Shown here piece after piece: positions 59,489 through 64,000 of a stretch of 64,000 nt of DNA (position 1 is its first letter; each line of letters starts with the position of its first letter). This DNA comes from Boswellia sacra. Its lineage: Eukaryota; Streptophyta; Magnoliopsida; Sapindales; Burseraceae. Both the position numbers and the translations under genes were made by a program. Where the stretch lies: contig SNVD02010473.1 of NCBI GenBank assembly GCA_013180625.2, positions 4,402,001 to 4,466,000 of the forward strand, read 5' to 3'. The notes below the pieces were generated by a model. It was not told the origin of the DNA, did not search any database, and saw only the letters and a program-made list of their open reading frames with translations.

Positions 59489-60086
59489 CCACCAGCAACA
59501 ATGACCAAGGAGAGAATGCTACCAACAACAACAACAACAATGACCGAGAAGAGAGTGCTAAAAGAGGTCATGGAAGAGGAAATTCAAACTCGAAGAATGA
59601 GACATCTCAAGTTCAATGTTTCAGTTGTCAGAAGTATGGACATTATGCTTGTGAATGCAAAGCTCACATTAAATGCTATAATTGCCAAAAGTATGGTCAT
59701 TATGTATATAAGTTTAGAGCACCTAAAAGAGTTAAAGAAAGAACAAATTATGCGAAAGATAAAACTGAGGAAAATGGAATGTTACTAATGGTTCACAAAG
59801 ACAACAATGAAGACCAAGAAGAAGGATGTGTCAAGTTAGACACTCATGAGATTAAGCCTCTCGTGGAGAAAGTAAAAAAGCAAGAATTTTTGTAAAGAGA
59901 AAGAAAGAGGTGGAGAAGTACGAGAAGTACCACCTAAAGAGAAAATTAAGTTTGAATGAAGATGACGTTGTTGTGAAGAAATCATTTGATGAGTATGTTT
60001 CTATTGAGGTGTTTAGTGAACTTCTTAGGGACTTAAAATACAAAAGACAAGCTCAAGAACCTAAATGGATTTAGGAAATTAATCAA

Positions 60087-60365
60087 TTGAAGGATTTGGT
60101 GCATGAATCAATCAAGTGCCAAAATGAATTCGCTAGGCAAACAGATGAAGCGTTACGAGAAAAAGAAGAGGTTATGAAATTTAACGAGAGGTTGTCAATG
60201 GAATTGGTTGAAGCAAACAAATCAAAAGATGAGATTTTGAAACAATTAGTTGAATTAAAGAAGGCTAAAGATGGATTGGCCTTAGTGACGATGAAGCTAA
60301 ATGAAGAAGGCAAAGATGGGAAAACAAAGTTTTTGGAAGATGCATTGTTTTCACACAAGAATTAA
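60087..60365 (+). other. coiled-coil-like ORF downstream of the gag relic
   Basis: 92 codons rich in Glu, Lys and Leu with heptad-like spacing (EALREKEEVMKFNERLSMELV; DEILKQLVELKKAKDGL). The same frame reads upstream through a stop near 60075 into SFDEYVSIEVFSELLRDLKY. Could be a tail of the gag polyprotein or a captured fragment. Unidentified. Confidence 0.3.
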
Positions 60366-60513
60366 CATGGAATCGTTGGAAGCTAATCATGATAGGCAGG
60401 GAATGGAGCTTGGATTGGAAAGAAAATAGAGAGAAATTAAAAGAAAAAAAGAAGGATTGGGAAGCAACAGTGAAGAGTTGAAAGATGTTGGTAAAGGAAA
60501 GTGACGTAGGACA

Positions 60514-60960
60514 TGTTAGGAATAAATTAGGGAGTTTAATTTTGATTTTACGGATTTTAATCAATTAGGGATTTTGACTTCCTAAATTGGGAGTAATCTT
60601 AATTTGAGTTGTTTTCCTAGTTAATAGTTTACTATTTTATCTAGGATTTAATTTTGATATTTTCTTGTTTAGTTGGAATTAGATTCTATTTCTTAGTTAA
60701 GTTATGATTGTCGGCACTATAAATAAGTATCTTTAGTTATTTTATTTCTTAGGTTATTGCATATGGATTTTTGATCTTTTAGTAAAAAGATTATTTTTCT
60801 CCTTCAATTTCACTTACTTCTCCCTCAATTTCACTCTACTTCTCCCTCATTTTCTTCTATTATTTCTCTCATTTCCTCTGTCTACATCTCCTTCCCTTTC
60901 TTTTAATTGGAGAAACCTCGTTCCTCATCAGAAAGCCTAGAGCATGGAGTCACATTACTA
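60514..60960 (+). other. possible LTR or promoter fragment
   Basis: Begins TGTTAGGAATAAATTAGGGA, contains TATAAATA at 60718-60725 and then a CT-rich leader (60800-60910), like a Copia LTR, but no CA end, PBS or duplication could be fixed. Confidence 0.35.
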
Positions 60961-61298
60961 AAAAATGTGATGTAAAGTTCAAAGTAAATGTTTTGTTAAT
61001 TAAGGCTCATGGAGTCAAGTTTTTGCATAAAGATAAAGTGAAGTTTGGGTATTTTCTTGAAGACATATATGAAAAAAAGAAAGTAGATAAATATTTATGT
61101 ATGGTCATGGTTGATATGTTATGCAAGGAAACTATATAAGGATATATGAGAGAACATGAAGGTAAGCTTGGTTAGAAAGTTGCTACATAATCTTATTGAA
61201 GATCTCGTGTTTACTTGGTTGTTAAGAAAGCAGAGTAATTATAAAATTGCCCAAGTGGACTATGAAGATAAGAAAGGTTTGTCAAGAGATCAATAAGC
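60961..61298. other. open-frame scraps, unidentified
   Basis: Pieces such as KCDVKFKVNVLLIKAHGVKF and VKFGYFLEDIYEKKKVDKYL read in one frame without start; probably part of a decayed element. Confidence 0.25.
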
Positions 61299-62043
61299 CA
61301 CTACAAGAAAAAAAGGCTTATACTACGATTATATACGGCGGTTTTTTAAAACCCCCGTAAATAATTTTATGTGCTAACTATTTACGATATTTTTATAAAC
61401 CGCCGTATCAAGAGCCTAAAAATACCCAAGTTAACTCTGCCCTAATCTTCCCTCTTCTCATTTTCCCTCTCATCTCTTTTCTCTCGATTGAAAGAATTAT
61501 CCCTCTCTCTTCTATCTTCTGGCTTATCAATCAAATTTCTCATCGTCTTCTTGAGTTGTGCTGGCTTGCTTTCCTCCCTTGAAGCTACCTCTTACGTTTT
61601 CTCCACCAAGCTTAACTTCTTTACTTGTGCTCTGCGTTCTCTTGGCCAAGCTTGTTGGAGCTTCCTTATCCTTCTATATCGGCAGGTACTTATCTTTCTC
61701 CATCTTCATATTCATTCCACTCTTTCTTTTTACCTGTAGTTTTTGTTTTAGGTTTTGAGATGTGGCATTTAGTAATGGTTGTGGCTGGTGGATTGGAAGT
61801 GATATGGATATAGATTTTCAGATCTGTCTTCAGTGTCTTCAATTTTTGGTAGTTTTTGAGCTCTTTTGATGTTTAATTACATGGGTTTTGTTGAGATTTG
61901 TCTGCTCCTTTTCTAGTTAATGTTCTCGGCTTGAGCTTGATTTCATGATCGAGTCATTCTTTCTAACTTTCTATTCTTTTTGTTATTGTAATTGAGCTTG
62001 ATTTCACCATTCTCGTCACAAGGCAATGGAGTATTTTAATAAT

Positions 62044-62110
62044 ATAAGTGGAGGAGACAAAGGTAAGTGGAGGAGACAAAAGTAGGTGGAGGAGACAAAG
62101 GTTAGTGGAG
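62044..62110. repeat. tandem repeat of 19-20 bp, three and a half units
   Basis: TAAGTGGAGGAGACAAAGG-type units inside the CACTA element. Confidence 0.85.
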
Positions 62111-63098
62111 TGTTTTAATAATGCTTGAATAATGTTCAATATTTTTTGTAATGGGAATCGATCTATATAAATCAAGATTTGGAGTATGAAAGTTGATTTG
62201 ATATTACGAGGACCATTTATTATTATTATTATACAATTTAGAGGAGTTTAAGCAATAGAATTTTAGCATTTTTTAAATTTCAAAATGGGAAGTCAGAGAG
62301 TGTGTTGTAATAGCAGTATATAACTAATAGCTTACTGCATAACCATTATCTCTCTGGATAAGCTGGTTGGCTCGAGAATGGTAGAAATGAAGAGAGAAAT
62401 TTCAAACTGAATTTAATACCTTTTATGTACTAGTTTTTTATTAGAGATTTTTACAGTAAATTTCATACTATATTTTTTTCATAGGGGAAGCCACTGCATG
62501 GTTTTTTCAATCCAAAATTGCACTATGGCATATATGCATTGATTTAGAAAGATAATGCATTAAAGATATTTAAAATATATATGTTATCAGTTTTCCTAAA
62601 ACAATACAAGCACTTACGATTTAATAGACAATACATAATGTAATGATTAAAAGTAAAATTTGATGCTTAATGTTTTGACCTTTAACATTGCAGGGATAGG
62701 AACACTGGCAAATAGGATGAAGTGTCAATTTCTGTCACTGGGGTGAGTTTGATTTATTACATAATATCTTGCTTCCTTTTATAATTATTTCCATGAAATT
62801 ATTATTATTAGTTTTAATCTGGATAGCTCAACGTAATTCCATGCAATTTACACTTTTTGTTATATGATTCTTTAGAACTTGAGTTTTAAATTGCTGACAG
62901 TGCTTCCATTACTTGAATAAGATTAAATCTAGAATTATTTAACTATATTTGATTTTGTTCACTGACATATTATCATTTGCAGCAGCCTGTGAAAGTAATT
63001 GATCCCCACTTGGTTTCATCATTTTTTTGACCATGATAGTGTCATTGTTTTGTATGTTATTTTTTTATTTTTAACGTTTGGTTAACTTAGTTAGCAAG

Positions 63099-63235
63099 TG
63101 TATGCAACTGCAATAATGTTAATAGCTTCGTTTGTCAATGCAATAATGTTGACCGGCACCTCAAATGTATGCAATTGCAGTAATGTTAATAGACTTGCTT
63201 CGTTTGTCAATGCAATAATGTTGACTGGCACCTCC
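63099..63235. repeat. two-copy tandem repeat of about 67-70 bp
   Basis: TGTATGCAA.TGCA.TAATG through TTGAC.GGCACCTC occurs twice in a row in the CACTA element. Confidence 0.9.
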
Positions 63236-64000
63236 TGTCACAGCAGTCTCCAACACTGGAGCAACTTCTTCATAAGGACTTGGCGAAATCCATAACATAG
63301 ATGGATATCCGAACTGATGTTAGAGATATTGCTACTGAGATAGTAGAAAGACTTTGAGAAGACCTGGCAATGGAAACTGCAATCAACTTTTGTACTGCAA
63401 GCCTATTTATCTAAGGATCTAAAGTCTCCTGCATATTGTACAGTTTTGATAAAAATACAGCAACCATTGACTATAGATGTTATTTTTAGTGTTTTCACTG
63501 TTGTAAATGTTACCGTGTATACATATAATTTTTCTTCTTATCCTGGCCTTTGCTTAATGTGAAGAAAGTTGTACAAGCCTGCAAATTCTGCTCCAGCCCA
63601 TTTTGATTGATGTTTTATGCTATAAAATGAGCTTTCACATTTCAATAACTTTTTCTTAATTATTTACGGCAGTTTCCAATCATTCCACGATAGTCGTACA
63701 AAAATTGTATAAAATCTTTTTACGGCGGTTTTTCGATTTTTTATGGCGGTTTTTGTTCGTCGTAAATACACACTTTTTACGGCGGTTTTTTGTTCGTTGT
63801 AAATACACACTTTTTACGACGGACACAAAACCGCTGTAAAAAGGTGTAGTGTTTCGTCGCTTGTTTTTACGTCGAACAACGAAACTGTCGTAAAACTATA
63901 TTTACGGCGGGCCAAGACCGCCGTAAAAGCTTTTACTGCGGTTGTTTTTGCCGCGGTTGAGAACCGCCGCAAAACCGTCGTAAATGACTATTTACAGCGG

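Larger units (their letters stand above)
57590..59895 (+). pseudogene. third Copia element: gag with two zinc knuckles, interrupted
   Basis: 57590-58350 gives UBN2-like gag pieces in changing frames (DSAKKLWKKLEKSHGG, LLHMKEGEAISI) with many stops. After the hAT insertion, 59489-59895 resumes with Asn-rich sequence and two CCHC knuckles: CFSCQKYGHYACEC (59617-59658) complete, and CYNCQKYGHYVYKF (59674-59715), which has lost its last Cys to Phe. No protease, integrase or reverse transcriptase follows, so the element is truncated or was never complete. Confidence 0.75.
61299..64000 (+). mobile_element. CACTA (En/Spm) transposon, left part; continues past the window
   Basis: Starts with CACTACAAGAAAA at 61299, followed by inverted TACGGCGGTTTTT / AAACCGCCGTA words (61340-61410). 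A dense array of TTTACGGCGG motifs in both directions lies at 63660-64000, as in the subterminal regions of CACTA elements. No transposase is seen in the 2.7 kb visible. The interior has splice-like signals, e.g. CAG|GGATAGG at 62694 and GG|GTGAGT at 62742, and a CT-rich leader at 61440-61560, so it may carry non-coding or captured exons. Not matched at its right end inside the window. Confidence 0.85.

Noticed and set aside
63842..63850. GTGTAGTG as the right end of the CACTA element
   Set aside because: It reads CACTACACC in reverse, unlike CACTACAAGAAA at the left. No 3-bp duplication matches, and the same subterminal motifs continue beyond it to the window end.

Overview
The window is plant nuclear DNA, probably from a eudicot. 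Evidence: very AT-rich intergenic sequence, tRNA-Met-primed Ty1/copia and tRNA-Asp-primed Ty3/gypsy elements, hAT, Mutator, PIF/Harbinger and CACTA insertions with textbook target-site duplications (TSDs), small B3-domain genes, and exons of an SDF2-like gene with GT..AG splice sites. I see no rRNA, no convincing tRNA gene and no CRISPR array. All calls are by eye; percentages are estimates.

Layout. 1-3.9 kb: a decayed SDF2-like gene (minus strand), a CACTA terminus and a solo Copia LTR. 4-15 kb: AT-rich DNA holding one intact-looking B3-only gene (7192-7539) with an array of RY motifs (CATGCATG) just behind it, a possible SINE, a foldback Mutator-type MITE and a possible transposon with a captured gene piece. 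15.2-20.5 kb: a complete but broken Copia retrotransposon (minus strand, TSD GAGAA). 20.5-39 kb: a B3 neighbourhood with two more B3-only genes (minus strand) and four related copies of one intergenic unit. Two of these copies form a head-to-tail duplication (22558-29971) and two are more distant (about 33.1-35.3 and 37.8-38.9 kb). hAT-like elements entered individual copies, so the sister copies preserve the empty sites.

41.2-56.5 kb: a second copy of the same Copia family. It is split inside its primer-binding site by a 9.9-kb Athila-like Ty3/gypsy element (46042-55941, TSD CTCTG). The gypsy element keeps gag and protease but has lost nearly all of pol. Between the pol scar and the 3' LTR, in sense orientation, it carries two foreign ORFs. 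The first is a small basic, cysteine-rich protein resembling plant-virus nucleic-acid-binding proteins. The second is a full-length, intronless LONELY GUY (LOG) cytokinin-activating enzyme ORF with one stop codon. A 67-bp tandem repeat that places a G-box (CACGTG) in three successive units lies between them. This cargo region is the most unusual thing in the window.

56.5-64 kb: a decayed Copia element (LTR, PBS, leader repeats, gag with two zinc knuckles) interrupted by a perfectly delimited hAT element, then the left part of a CACTA transposon that runs off the end of the window.

The only genes likely to be expressed as host proteins are the three B3-only ORFs. Almost everything else is retrotransposon, DNA transposon or decayed duplicate.
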